This document shows positions 19,253 to 28,401 of a stretch of DNA of 64,000 bases, in pieces. The DNA is from Pseudoalteromonas marina (GTDB taxonomy: Bacteria; Pseudomonadota; Gammaproteobacteria; Enterobacterales; Alteromonadaceae): assembly GCF_000238335.3 (NCBI RefSeq), contig NZ_AHCB03000005.1, forward strand, positions 248,001 through 312,000, in the 5' to 3' direction. Below the pieces are notes generated by a model. The model saw nothing but the letters and a program-made list of their open reading frames with translations. It ran no database searches and had not been told where the DNA came from. The position numbers and the translations under genes were made by a program. The first letter of the stretch is position 1; each line of letters opens with the position of its first letter.

Positions 19253-19782
19253 GTTATTGGCGATAAATTTCTTCTGATTCATTTGAGCTTTAAAAAATTG
19301 TTAGCCTAAGCTGTAATTGCAAATTACTGTTTATGATGATCACACAGTGCAATAACGGCGTATTAATTGAACGAAAGGAAGTAAATAGCCAGATAGGTGC
19401 AAAAAAGTTAAATAATTATCGTAATTAGTTTAAATCCATCAGTTAATTGATGGAATTTTTTGCTACAATTGGCGTGGAAGTAAAACGATCAAGTTTTATA
19501 ACACTATGTGTAGTCTTAAAACTTCCGCTTAGTGGAGTTGATCTTGGTCACTACATCGTTTTTACAGAAGTGATATTATTACTTTTCGGCTCGTGCTCGA
19601 ACTAGCTTAATCAAACCATTGGTGAAATTAATATTTTTCAAGACCTGAGTTGTTAATAACCTTGTTTTAAACAAGGGTTTTAATTATGATCATTTCTATT
19701 TTAAAAATTTCGAATAATTAACCTGCTGTAACTGATGTTCTCAATATAGCAAGTGTTGAGAATCGTAAGTGGAGATAAGTGG
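19253..19782. other. 530-bp gap between rpsI and petA with hairpins; possible leader or small RNA
   Basis: No convincing protein gene is visible. A -10-like TACAAT sits at 19464-19469, without a good -35. Downstream, GGAAGT (19476-19481) can pair with ACTTCC near 19522-19527, and a hairpin CCTTGT/ACAAGG (19660-19676) is followed by GTTTTAATT, resembling a weak terminator. This could be a small RNA of about 200 nt, or a long leader for petABC with attenuation. The petA Shine-Dalgarno is GGAG at 19771-19774. Confidence 0.3.
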
Positions 19783-20373
19783 ATGAGCAATGCGCCTGTA
19801 GACAATGGCCGACGTCGCTTTTTAACCATAGCTACCTCTGTTGTTGGTGGTGTTGGTGCGGCTGGGGCTGCTGTTCCTTTTATTGCGTCTTGGAATCCAA
19901 GTGAGCGAGCTAAATCTGCGGGTGCGCCTGTAGAAGTAGATATAAGCAAACTTGAGCCAGGACAATTAATACGTGTCGAGTGGCGTGGTAAACCTGTATG
20001 GGTTGTATCACGAACCCCAAAAATGCTTGAGCAAATGAAAGAACACGAAGGTCAACTTCGTGATCCGCAATCGCAAGAGCCACAACAATTAGAATCATCA
20101 ACAAATGACTACCGTTCATTACGTCCAGAGATTTTTGTCGCTGTAGGTATTTGTACGCATTTAGGATGTTCACCTAGCTTTTTACAAGGTGGCTTTGGTG
20201 AAAAAGTGGAAGGGACTGATGATGGTTTTTATTGTCCATGTCACGGTTCTAAATTTGATATGGCTGGCCGTGTTTTTCAATCGGTTCCAGCACCATTAAA
20301 CTTAGAAATTCCACCATATACTTTTCTTGATGAAACCACTATTTTAGTGGGCGAAGAACAAGGGGTGGCCTAA
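19783..20373 (+). CDS. petA: Ubiquinol-cytochrome c reductase Rieske iron-sulfur subunit
   Basis: A 196-residue Rieske protein of the cytochrome bc1 complex. A twin-arginine type N terminus (GRRRFLTIATSVVGGVGAAG) serves as signal and membrane anchor. The 2Fe-2S ligands are in CTHLGCSPS and CPCHGSKFD. The ATG at 19783 has GGAG 8 nt upstream; a GTG 30 bp earlier is less likely. It starts the petABC operon, one base overlapping petB, and is the quinol-oxidising partner of cytochrome b at the Qo site. Confidence 0.96.
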   Translation: MSNAPVDNGRRRFLTIATSVVGGVGAAGAAVPFIASWNPSERAKSAGAPVEVDISKLEPGQLIRVEWRGKPVWVVSRTPKMLEQMKEHEGQLRDPQSQEPQQLESSTNDYRSLRPEIFVAVGICTHLGCSPSFLQGGFGEKVEGTDDGFYCPCHGSKFDMAGRVFQSVPAPLNLEIPPYTFLDETTILVGEEQGVA

Positions 20374-21638
20374 TGTTTGGTAAGATTATTGGTTGGATTG
20401 ACGACAGAATCCCAATGACACGTGTTTGGAACATGCATATTGCACAGTATCCAGCACCTAAAAACTTTAACTTTTGGTACTTCTTTGGCTCATTAGCAAT
20501 GTTAGTACTAGTTAACCAAATACTGACCGGTATTTGGCTAACAATGAACTACGTACCGTCTGCTGAAGGTGCATTTGCATCAATAGAATATATCATGCGT
20601 GATGTAGATTATGGCTGGTTACTGCGCTATCTGCATTCAACCGGTGCATCAGCATTCTTCATTGTTGTATACCTGCATATGTTCCGTGGCATGATCTACG
20701 GTTCTTACCAAAAACCACGTGAGTTACTGTGGTTGTTTGGTATGTTTATTTTCTTAGCCCTAATGGCTGAAGCATTCATGGGTTACTTATTACCATGGGG
20801 CCAAATGTCGTTCTGGGGTGCACAGGTAATCATTTCATTATTCGGGGCTATTCCTGTTATTGGTGATGACCTTACACTTTGGATCCGTGGTGACTACGTA
20901 ATTTCTGGTGCAACGCTTAACCGCTTCTTTGCATTACACGTAATTGCACTGCCATTGGTTATTGTTATCTTAGTATTTTTACACATTGTTGCACTACACG
21001 AAGTGGGTTCTAATAACCCAGATGGTATTGATAACAAACGTAAAAAAGGCACGGTTCCTGAAGAAGATAAGCCTAAATTTAAGTTCCATGAATACTACAC
21101 TGATAAAAAAGACATTATTGATGCGATTCCGTTCCACCCTTATTACACAGTAAAAGATATTGTGGGCGTGGTAGGTTTCTTAATCTTGTTCTGCTGGGTT
21201 GTGTTCTTTATGCCTGCTATGGGTGGTTTCTTTTTAGAGGCGCCAAACTTTGAAGCGGCAAACCCACTTAAGACACCGGAACATATATTCCCTGTTTGGT
21301 ACTTCACGCCATTCTACGCAATCTTGCGCGCAATCCCTGATAAATTAATGGGTGTTGCAGCAATGGGTGCGTCAATTGTAGTACTTGCGTTATTACCTTG
21401 GATTGACCGTGGTTCAGTTCGCTCTGTTCGTTACCGTTGTGGTTTCCACAAATGGAACATTGCAGGCTTTGTTGTTACTTTTGTTCTTTTAGGTTGGGTT
21501 GGTGCTACACCGCAAACTGACTTTAAAACAATTGTTTCGCAAGTTTGTACTGTGACTTACTTTATGTTCTTCGTACTGTTATTTGTTTACAGTAAGAATG
21601 AAAAAACTAAGCCATTGCCTGAGAGGTTAACGAAATGA
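20373..21638 (+). CDS. petB: Cytochrome b of the bc1 complex
   Basis: A 421-residue fused cytochrome b with eight membrane helices. Heme-ligand histidines lie in RYLHSTGASAFFIVVYLHM and in the FALHVIALPLVIVI helix with its following FLHIVALH. The Qo-site motif normally written PEWY is PVWY here (residues 307-310, nucleotides 21291-21302), so the conserved glutamate is absent. The C-terminal half is complete. Overlap with petC (4 bp) marks coupled translation. Confidence 0.96.
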   Translation: MFGKIIGWIDDRIPMTRVWNMHIAQYPAPKNFNFWYFFGSLAMLVLVNQILTGIWLTMNYVPSAEGAFASIEYIMRDVDYGWLLRYLHSTGASAFFIVVYLHMFRGMIYGSYQKPRELLWLFGMFIFLALMAEAFMGYLLPWGQMSFWGAQVIISLFGAIPVIGDDLTLWIRGDYVISGATLNRFFALHVIALPLVIVILVFLHIVALHEVGSNNPDGIDNKRKKGTVPEEDKPKFKFHEYYTDKKDIIDAIPFHPYYTVKDIVGVVGFLILFCWVVFFMPAMGGFFLEAPNFEAANPLKTPEHIFPVWYFTPFYAILRAIPDKLMGVAAMGASIVVLALLPWIDRGSVRSVRYRCGFHKWNIAGFVVTFVLLGWVGATPQTDFKTIVSQVCTVTYFMFFVLLFVYSKNEKTKPLPERLTK

Positions 21639-22378
21639 TGAAAAAACTAATAATTGGTTTATTCGCTTTATCAGTAAATATGTTACCTGCAATGGCGGCA
21701 GGCCCGTCAGTTCCACTAATGGACGCGGGTAACGATATATCTGATCAGCCATCTTTGCAGCGCGGCGCTAAGTTGTTCATGAACTACTGTCTTGGTTGTC
21801 ACCAAATGCAGTATCAGCGTTATGAACGTACTTTCCGTGATATTGGTATTCCAACGGAAGTTGGCCAAGAGCAGCTTATTTTTGATGGTTCAAAAGTAGG
21901 TAGCCATATTAAGAACTCAATGGCTAAAGATGATGCAGCAAAATGGTTTGGTGCGGCTCCGCCGGATTTAACTAATGTTGCACGTGTACGTGGAAGTGAC
22001 TGGATTTACACGTACTTGAAATCATTTTATAAAGATGAGTCTCGTCCGTTTGGTGTAAATAATACGTTATTTCCATCAGTAGGTATGCCACATGTTCTAC
22101 AAGAACTTCAGGGTGTTCCTACTCCTATAACTGAAGAAGTAACTGTTGACGGTGTAACAACTGTACATATCACAGGTACTGAAACAGATGGCTCAGGCGA
22201 GATGAGTGTAGATGAGTATGACCAAGCTGTTCGTGATTTAACGAATTTCCTAGAGTACGTAGGTGAACCTACTCGACTTGAATCGGAAGCGCTAGGTATT
22301 AAGGTAATTGGGTTCTTAGTTATCCTGTTTATCTTGGCATTTATGCTTAAGAAAGAATACTGGAGAGATGTTCATTAA
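21635..22378 (+). CDS. petC: Cytochrome c1 of the bc1 complex
   Basis: A 247-residue cytochrome c1 with a Sec signal peptide (LIIGLFALSVNMLPAMAA), heme-binding CLGCH near residue 53, and a C-terminal membrane anchor (ALGIKVIGFLVILFILAFML). It accepts electrons from the Rieske centre and passes them to a soluble or membrane cytochrome c. The axial methionine is probably in the SVGMPHVLQ segment. It is the last gene of the operon and is followed by a 26-bp palindrome. Confidence 0.95.
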   Translation: MMKKLIIGLFALSVNMLPAMAAGPSVPLMDAGNDISDQPSLQRGAKLFMNYCLGCHQMQYQRYERTFRDIGIPTEVGQEQLIFDGSKVGSHIKNSMAKDDAAKWFGAAPPDLTNVARVRGSDWIYTYLKSFYKDESRPFGVNNTLFPSVGMPHVLQELQGVPTPITEEVTVDGVTTVHITGTETDGSGEMSVDEYDQAVRDLTNFLEYVGEPTRLESEALGIKVIGFLVILFILAFMLKKEYWRDVH

Positions 22379-22404
22379 TCTTGAACATATTTAAAGGTAA
22401 TTTT

Positions 22405-22438
22405 GCAATAGGGGCTTAAGCCCCTATTGCTGTTTTAG
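22405..22438 (+). terminator. Palindromic hairpin between petC and sspA, likely terminator
   Basis: A perfect 26-bp palindrome (22405-22417 against 22418-22430; core AGGGGCTTAAGCCCCT) is followed by a weak T-rich tail (TGTTTTAG). It lies 26 bp after petC and 27 bp before the sspA start, so it probably ends the petABC transcript; with the poor U-tract, read-through into sspAB is plausible. Confidence 0.6.
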
Positions 22439-22457
22439 TTATTTAATGGAGGTAGGC

Positions 22458-23084
22458 ATGGCCGTAGCTGCCAATAAGCGCCCTGTAATGACCCTTTTCT
22501 CTGGGGCTAACTGTATGTATAGCCATCAAGTACGTATTGTACTTGCAGAAAAAGGTGTAAGTGTAGATATTCATTTGGCTGAAAAGGATAATCTGCCAGA
22601 AGCACTTCACGAAATTAACCCTTACGGTACAGTGCCAACACTGATTGACCGTGAGCTTGGTTTATATCAGGCAAATATCATCATGGAATACCTTGATGAA
22701 CGTTTCCCTCATCCTCCACTAATGCCTGTTTACCCGGTAATGCGTGGTCGTAGCCGTTTAATGATGCACCGCATTGATACTGATTGGTACAGCTTAGCTG
22801 CTAAAATCAGCAATAACACATCAGATGCAGCACAAGCTCGTAAAGAGTTAACCGAGGCATTACTTGCAGTAGCTCCTATCTTTAGCGAAGCTCCTTACTT
22901 TATGAGTGAAGAGTTTAGCTTAGTAGATTGTTACTTAGCACCACTACTATGGCGTTTACCTGAGTTTGGTATTGAGCTTAATGGTGCAGGCTCTAAAGAG
23001 ATGAAAGAGTACATGATCCGTTTATTCGAACGTGAATCATTCCAAGCCTCTTTAACTGAAGCTGAGCGTGAGATCCGTTTATAA
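22458..23084 (+). CDS. sspA: Stringent starvation protein A
   Basis: A 208-residue GST-fold protein that binds RNA polymerase and modulates transcription in stationary phase and acid stress. It has the thioredoxin-like N domain (MTLFSGANCMYSHQVRIVLAEKG, split by the Cys-Met-Tyr-Ser site) and NPYGTVPTLIDREL, typical of SspA. The start at 22458 is fixed by GGAGG at 22448-22452; the earlier ATG at 22446 overlaps that site. It overlaps sspB by one base. Confidence 0.96.
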   Translation: MAVAANKRPVMTLFSGANCMYSHQVRIVLAEKGVSVDIHLAEKDNLPEALHEINPYGTVPTLIDRELGLYQANIIMEYLDERFPHPPLMPVYPVMRGRSRLMMHRIDTDWYSLAAKISNNTSDAAQARKELTEALLAVAPIFSEAPYFMSEEFSLVDCYLAPLLWRLPEFGIELNGAGSKEMKEYMIRLFERESFQASLTEAEREIRL

Positions 23085-23518
23085 TGACGCCTAATCGTCC
23101 TTATTTATTACGTGCTTTTTTTGATTGGATAGTCGATAACGAATGTACGCCACATATTGTGGTGGACGCTGGTTTTGCGAATGTGCAAGTGCCTACACAA
23201 TTTGTGCAAGATGGACAAATAGTGCTTAACATTAGCCCATCAGCAGTAACACAGTTTTCGTTAGACCTAACCCAACTTAGTTTTAACGCGCGTTTTGGCG
23301 GTCAGCCAATGCAAGTTTATGTACCTTTAGGTGCTGTGCTTGCAATTTACGCCCGTGAGAATGGCGAAGGTACAGTCTTTACTGCAGACGAGTTTGTAGA
23401 GGACGAAGACGAGTTTGATACAGGGCTAGAAAGTGTTGATTCATCTGAGTATATAGATGAAACACCGCCAGAAAAACCTGAAAAGAAAAAAGGCTCACAT
23501 TTACGTGTTATAAAATAA
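23084..23518 (+). CDS. sspB: ClpXP protease specificity-enhancing factor SspB
   Basis: A 144-residue adaptor that binds ssrA-tagged proteins and tethers them to ClpX. The dimeric substrate-binding domain spans residues about 1-110 (RPYLLRAFFDWIVDNECTPH, FNARFGGQPMQVYVPL). An acidic flexible linker follows, and the C-terminal ClpX-binding tail reads GSHLRVIK, the expected motif. The start overlaps the sspA stop (TAATG). Confidence 0.96.
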   Translation: MTPNRPYLLRAFFDWIVDNECTPHIVVDAGFANVQVPTQFVQDGQIVLNISPSAVTQFSLDLTQLSFNARFGGQPMQVYVPLGAVLAIYARENGEGTVFTADEFVEDEDEFDTGLESVDSSEYIDETPPEKPEKKKGSHLRVIK

Positions 23519-23530
23519 TATGTAGATTAC

Positions 23531-23557
23531 AAAAAAACCGCTTAAAAGCGGTTTTTT
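23531..23557. terminator. Bidirectional terminator between sspB and dolP
   Basis: A7 followed by CCGCTT, a two-base loop, AAGCGG and T7 (stem 23538-23551). Convergent genes sspB (plus) and dolP (minus) lie on either side, and both strands have a T-run after the stem. Confidence 0.9.
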
Positions 23558-23579
23558 TATCGCTGTAATTTAGTGGCTT

Positions 23580-24149
23580 TTAATTAATATATTCAAATAC
23601 CTTTACTACTCGCTCAACGCCCGACACATTACGTGCAATATCAACTGCACGATTAGCTTCATCTTGAGACACCAAGCCCATCAAATACACCTCAGCGTTT
23701 TCTGTAACCACTTTAATGTTATTGCTACTAATATCTTTAGCTGCTAGTAACTGTGCTTTTACCTTTGAGGTAAGCCACGAATCATGAGTTTGAGTTGTTA
23801 TACCAATATTTGAACCAATACGAAGTTGGTTATGAATTTTACGAATGCCGGCAATCGCTTCTACGGTTATTTGTGCTTCGTTTTTCATTTCCTGATTAGC
23901 AACTTGACCAACAAGCAAAACAATACCATTGACACTTATAGCGTTAACTCGAGCAGACTTTTCTAGGCGTTCAACTTCACTAATAGCAATGCTAGCTTTA
24001 ATTTCTATATTGTTATCATCGATTTGAGAGCCTATAGTGCGACGATCGTTTGCAGCGGTTACTGCACTGGCAGTGCCGGCTACAACAGCTGCAGCACAGC
24101 CTTGTAATAATACAACGGTACCTAAAATAATAAGGGAGCGTTTAAACAT
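23580..24149 (-). CDS. dolP: Outer-membrane lipoprotein DolP (dual BON domain)
   Basis: A 189-residue lipoprotein with a lipobox LLQGC after a short signal sequence and two BON domains (residues about 45-110 and 120-189; ARVNAISVNGIVLLVGQV and ITVEAIAGIRKIHNQ, then VVTENAEVYLMGLVS). DolP (YraP) supports outer-membrane integrity, BAM function and amidase activation in E. coli. I chose the ATG at 24149, which has AGGA 8 nt upstream; the ATG at 24158 has no spacing from that site. It overlaps diaA by 8 bp. Confidence 0.93.
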   Translation of the reverse strand: MFKRSLIILGTVVLLQGCAAAVVAGTASAVTAANDRRTIGSQIDDNNIEIKASIAISEVERLEKSARVNAISVNGIVLLVGQVANQEMKNEAQITVEAIAGIRKIHNQLRIGSNIGITTQTHDSWLTSKVKAQLLAAKDISSNNIKVVTENAEVYLMGLVSQDEANRAVDIARNVSGVERVVKVFEYIN

Positions 24150-24735
24150 AATTTTCATCCTGCGGGAAAAGCGTTAAATCTATAAGTTCACTTAAACAAT
24201 GTAAGTTAGTTAAATGCGACTCTATAATACGGCTTGGACGTTTAGACGGTGTTCTTATTTCAACATCATTAGGGCCAAGTAAACCTACTAATTCACCGCC
24301 ATCGTCACCGACCATAACAATGACCTTCATATCGCGTGTAAGTGCAGCTTCAACGGCTGAAATTACCTGCTTTTCATTGCCATTAATTGCTAATACCAAT
24401 AGTAAGTCACCTTGTTGAGCGAATGCACGGATTTGACGGGCAAATGTATCGTGATCATCACTGTGATTGTTCTGCCCAAGATTTATATTTTCTTGTGACA
24501 AAGCAATAGCAGGCAAGCAAGGACGCTCTGTTTCGTAGTGATTGACCAATATACCCGCTATATGTTGCGCAAGCATATGACAGTTAGCTGTCCCGCAACA
24601 AATTAACTTATTACCGTTAATAAGGCTTTGTGCAATTGTGAACGCGGCCGATTCAAGCGCACTGGGAAGGACCTCTCCAGCGGCTATTTGAACTTGAATA
24701 CTTTCTGTGAAAATTTCTTTTATTGTGTCTTGCAT
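24142..24735 (-). CDS. diaA: DnaA initiator-associating protein DiaA (SIS domain)
   Basis: A 197-residue SIS-domain protein. DiaA of E. coli is a tetramer that binds DnaA and promotes timely initiation at oriC. The related GmhA is a sedoheptulose-7-phosphate isomerase; position between yraN and dolP and the length favour DiaA. SIS segments include NKLICCGTANCHMLAQHIAG and LLLVLAINGNEKQVI. The family's usual SxGxS is altered here (CCGTANC, INGNE), in line with a non-enzymatic role. Confidence 0.88.
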   Translation of the reverse strand: MQDTIKEIFTESIQVQIAAGEVLPSALESAAFTIAQSLINGNKLICCGTANCHMLAQHIAGILVNHYETERPCLPAIALSQENINLGQNNHSDDHDTFARQIRAFAQQGDLLLVLAINGNEKQVISAVEAALTRDMKVIVMVGDDGGELVGLLGPNDVEIRTPSKRPSRIIESHLTNLHCLSELIDLTLFPQDENYV

Positions 24736-24760
24736 AGCCTACCAATTCTTTTTAGTATTT

Positions 24761-25132
24761 TTAAAATACGTTTTTAAGCCAATTATATGTAGGAGATGAT
24801 TCTCCGGTTATGGCTACATAGTCAATTCTTAATGCCTGTTTTGTTAAGTTTTTAGCTGCTAAGTAATGATGAATACTACGTTTAAGCCGTGCTTGTTTTT
24901 GGGCGCTGAGCGCATAATTAGCACCACCTCGAGCATTGTTTTTGCGAAACTTCACTTCCACAAAAACAAGGGTGTTACCCTCTTTCATAATAATATCGAG
25001 CTCACCAAAGGGGCAGTAATAATTACGTTCTATAGGTTTTAAACCTTGCGCTACTAGGTATTTTTGCGCTTGTAGTTCGTAGTACTGACCTTTTTCACGA
25101 CTATTTTGCCACAGCTCTTTAAACCACGACAT
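24761..25132 (-). CDS. yraN: YraN family protein (UPF0102, endonuclease-like fold)
   Basis: A 123-residue UPF0102 protein with the restriction-endonuclease-like core: ERNYYCPFGELDIIM, TLVFVEVKFRKN and ALSAQKQARLKRSIHHYL. The D-x-x-(EVK) arrangement matches a PD-(D/E)XK nuclease site. No accepted function is known for most members. It lies between lpoA and diaA, as in E. coli. Confidence 0.92.
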   Translation of the reverse strand: MSWFKELWQNSREKGQYYELQAQKYLVAQGLKPIERNYYCPFGELDIIMKEGNTLVFVEVKFRKNNARGGANYALSAQKQARLKRSIHHYLAAKNLTKQALRIDYVAITGESSPTYNWLKNVF

Positions 25133-25141
25133 GCCGCCCCC

Positions 25142-27019
25142 TTAATTTATCGTTTTTACACCGCTAGCCGATTGCATAAATAAGGGCACAGGGCGTTGTG
25201 TTTTTAACTGCACAGACTTAATTTGGCGATTAGTATATTGTGCCCAATCAAGTACGCGTTGTAGGTGCCCATTACTATTAACCGATAACTTACCGCTCAA
25301 ACCGCTAAATTGATTGCCAGGCATTAAGCTCAACTGCCTAATATCGTTAATAACGAGTACTGCATCGTATGCCATGGCGAATAAGCGCTGGCTAATATCG
25401 GCTTGCTCGGGCCAAAGCAAATTATACTGCTCACGTAAGTTATGTTGTGTGATTTGTGAATTAAGCATCCAAGGTAGTTCTGTGAAATACAGGCCGTCTA
25501 AATCGCCTTTGTCGGTTGAGTCAATTTGCTTACTGTGACTTTTTGAGCTCGCATACAGCGGAATTCGCTCTGAGAATGTACTCACATTTACATCAAGGTA
25601 GGGCTTAATTAAGCGTGTTTCTATTGCATCACCTAAAATATAAATCACATCAATATCACTACGTGAGCGTGTTTCACTTTCAACTTCTTGCTTAAATAAG
25701 GCTTTTATTGTTTTTATACGCTCTTTAGATTGATCAACTTCTAATAAGCTACTAATCGTTTTTGGCATGTCTTGATTGTTTTCATAAAAACCAATTTGAG
25801 GCTTAGTCTCGCTGTAGCGCTGCCATTGCTGATTAAAAAAATCAACTAAGCGCTGGCCATTCGTATTTTCTGGAGCGAGTAGCATGGGTTTTTGATACCC
25901 CATAGCTAGAAAATGCTCTAAAGCTTGTTCAACTTCATGCTCTGGATTCAGGGCAAAATAGTAGTGTTGGAGCGAAATAGTGTCTCCATCGAATGTATTT
26001 AAATGCAACGTAGGAATATTAATAAGCGTTTCAGCTGCCGTAAGCTTATCTATGTTCGCTTTAAGTAGTGGCCCAACTACAAAGTCAGGGTTAATTTGGT
26101 CAAGCTTTGCTGCAATGTCTGCAGTACTTAAATTTTCATCAATAAAAATAGCTTCATTAATATTTTGTTTATCTAATGCGGCTAAAGCTCCTGCTTTTAA
26201 AGCATCACCTAGGCGTTTGTTAGGACCTGATTGAGGGAATAACAAAACTAAGCGGTCAATGTTCAAAGGTGCTAATTCAACAAAGTTTTCATCTTGTTTA
26301 GGTAACACGGCTCCAGCAGGGTGCCCCACGTAACGGCGTCGCCAATTATTTATTGCTTGATCTAACTCTACACCGCTACCTGCATATACTTGATGGTATA
26401 AAGCAAGATTTACCCAGCCTTGTTGAATAACAGAGCCACGGTTAAAACGCTCCAGCGCATAAGAAGAAAGCTGTTTTAGGTTATCCCATAATTGTTGGTC
26501 GAGTTGTGGTATATCAATATTATTTTTTGCAGATGTTTCTGATGCTCTAAAAAAATAGGGAGCCGCTTTTTTAGGGAAATTTTGTGAGGCGTAAATACTG
26601 GCTGTTAAAAACTGATGCCATGCAAAGTGTTCAGGTTGTGTCAGCTGCCCATCTAACGATTGTAAAATAATCAAAGACTGGTCATTTTTATTTTGTTGCT
26701 TTTGCGCGTATGCAATATAAAGGCGATTTTGAGTTTGATCGACACTCGCTGTTAACTCTAGGTCGCTACCAATTTGCTCTAATAATGGCCAGTTCTTCTC
26801 AGAAATAGCAGCATCACGTGCGCTATACAATAATTGTATTTTATCTGCACCTTCGCGATTTACGGCCAATTGATAGATAGATTGAGCATTAGTCGCTTGA
26901 TTTTTTAGCGCATTAGCACTGCTGCTGAAGTTATCGCTTTTTTTAATTGGTTTTTCGGTTGTGCTACACGCCGATAACCCTGACAATATAATTAATAGAC
27001 CAACTAGTTTAAGTCGCAC
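25142..27019 (-). CDS. lpoA: Penicillin-binding protein activator LpoA
   Basis: A 625-residue outer-membrane lipoprotein that activates the synthase PBP1a. The signal ends in the lipobox LSACS. The N-terminal part (residues about 35-230) is TPR-like and helical; the C-terminal part (about 245-600) is a periplasmic-binding-protein-like domain (LLFPQSGPNKRLGDALKAGA, PDFVVGPLLKANID, MLLAPENTNGQRLVDFF). Both domains are complete. It is divergent from rsmI, a conserved arrangement, and probably leads the lpoA-yraN-diaA-dolP transcript. Confidence 0.94.
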   Translation of the reverse strand: MRLKLVGLLIILSGLSACSTTEKPIKKSDNFSSSANALKNQATNAQSIYQLAVNREGADKIQLLYSARDAAISEKNWPLLEQIGSDLELTASVDQTQNRLYIAYAQKQQNKNDQSLIILQSLDGQLTQPEHFAWHQFLTASIYASQNFPKKAAPYFFRASETSAKNNIDIPQLDQQLWDNLKQLSSYALERFNRGSVIQQGWVNLALYHQVYAGSGVELDQAINNWRRRYVGHPAGAVLPKQDENFVELAPLNIDRLVLLFPQSGPNKRLGDALKAGALAALDKQNINEAIFIDENLSTADIAAKLDQINPDFVVGPLLKANIDKLTAAETLINIPTLHLNTFDGDTISLQHYYFALNPEHEVEQALEHFLAMGYQKPMLLAPENTNGQRLVDFFNQQWQRYSETKPQIGFYENNQDMPKTISSLLEVDQSKERIKTIKALFKQEVESETRSRSDIDVIYILGDAIETRLIKPYLDVNVSTFSERIPLYASSKSHSKQIDSTDKGDLDGLYFTELPWMLNSQITQHNLREQYNLLWPEQADISQRLFAMAYDAVLVINDIRQLSLMPGNQFSGLSGKLSVNSNGHLQRVLDWAQYTNRQIKSVQLKTQRPVPLFMQSASGVKTIN

Positions 27020-27080
27020 AATGATTTCCCAATACGTTAACGCGATTTGCTTATATTACTGACTGACGCAGGAGACCTCA

Positions 27081-27938
27081 ATGTTAAATGAGGAGAATTC
27101 ACATAAAATTGGCACTCTTTACATTGTTGCCACCCCAATTGGCAATTATGACGACTTAAGTCAGCGTGCTATCACGACATTATCGCAGGTTGACTTAATC
27201 GCTGCTGAAGACACTCGCCATACAGGTAAGCTCCTTAGCCATTTTGGTATTAAGGCAAAAACATTTGCATTACATGATCACAACGAAAAACAAAAAGCAC
27301 AGCAAATTATCGATCAGCTTAATCAAGGATTAAATATTGCGTTAGTATCGGATGCAGGCACGCCACTCATTAGTGACCCTGGATATGCGGTTGTAAACTT
27401 ATGTCGTGAGCAAGGGGCAAGCGTAACCCCAGTACCAGGTGCGTGCGCTGCTATAACCGCGGTGTGTTGTTCAGGGCTGCCTACCGATCGTTTTCAGTTT
27501 ATTGGCTTTACGCCCGCTAAAAGTAAGGCTCGCCAAGATTTTTTTATCGATGCGGTTAACTCAAGTATTACCAGTATAATGTATGAAAGTACGCACCGTA
27601 TTATGGCAAGTCTAGACGATTTAGAAACTGCACTTGGCAGTGAACAGCAGGTCGTATTTGCCAAAGAGCTAACTAAAACGTTCGAAACTTTTTTTAATGG
27701 CTCAGTGAGTGAGCTAAAGCAGTTTTTAACCGATGATCCCACTAAGCAACGCGGCGAAATAGTTCTCATGCTGCCGGGCAAACCTAAGGTGGTAGACGAC
27801 ATTCCACCAGAGGCTCGTAAAATGTTGGCTCTACTTGAAAAAGAAATGCCAATGAAAAAAGCGTGCGGTGTTGTAGCTGAGTACTTTGGCATGAAAAAAA
27901 ATGCACTATACAAAACAATTATTGAAGAAAAAGAGTAA
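27081..27938 (+). CDS. rsmI: 16S rRNA 2'-O-ribose C1402 methyltransferase RsmI
   Basis: A 285-residue SAM-dependent tetrapyrrole-methylase-fold enzyme that methylates the 2'-OH of C1402 in the P-site region of 16S rRNA. Motifs: LYIVATPIGNYDDLSQRA, AAEDTRHTGKLLSHF, VSDAGTPLISDPGY, VVPGACAAI-like VTPVPGACAAITAV. GGAG lies 6 nt upstream of the ATG. The gene is followed directly by the RNase P RNA gene on the same strand. Confidence 0.96.
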   Translation: MLNEENSHKIGTLYIVATPIGNYDDLSQRAITTLSQVDLIAAEDTRHTGKLLSHFGIKAKTFALHDHNEKQKAQQIIDQLNQGLNIALVSDAGTPLISDPGYAVVNLCREQGASVTPVPGACAAITAVCCSGLPTDRFQFIGFTPAKSKARQDFFIDAVNSSITSIMYESTHRIMASLDDLETALGSEQQVVFAKELTKTFETFFNGSVSELKQFLTDDPTKQRGEIVLMLPGKPKVVDDIPPEARKMLALLEKEMPMKKACGVVAEYFGMKKNALYKTIIEEKE

Positions 27939-27967
27939 ATATTACTGCGCTTGGCTTTAGCGTCATG

Positions 27968-27973
27968 TATACT
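27968..27973 (+). promoter_or_regulatory. -10 box of the rnpB promoter
   Basis: TATACT lies 7 bp upstream of the predicted 5' end of RNase P RNA at 27981 and is followed by a GC-rich discriminator (GCGCGCC), as at stable-RNA promoters. No good -35 hexamer was found at 16-18 bp; TTGGCT at 27951 is too close. Confidence 0.55.
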
Positions 27974-27980
27974 GCGCGCC

Positions 27981-28340
<360 letters not shown>

Positions 28341-28350
28341 TCATTCAATA

Positions 28351-28382
28351 AAAAGCCCGCAGTTAACGCTGCGGGCTTTTTT
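28351..28382. terminator. Bidirectional terminator after rnpB
   Basis: A 12-bp stem, AAAAGCCCGCAG (28351-28362) and CTGCGGGCTTTT (28369-28380), loop TTAACG, with T-runs on both strands. It serves rnpB (plus) and the convergent MscS-like gene (minus). Confidence 0.93.
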
Positions 28383-28401
28383 GCATCTAAATTTTATTAA
28401 C

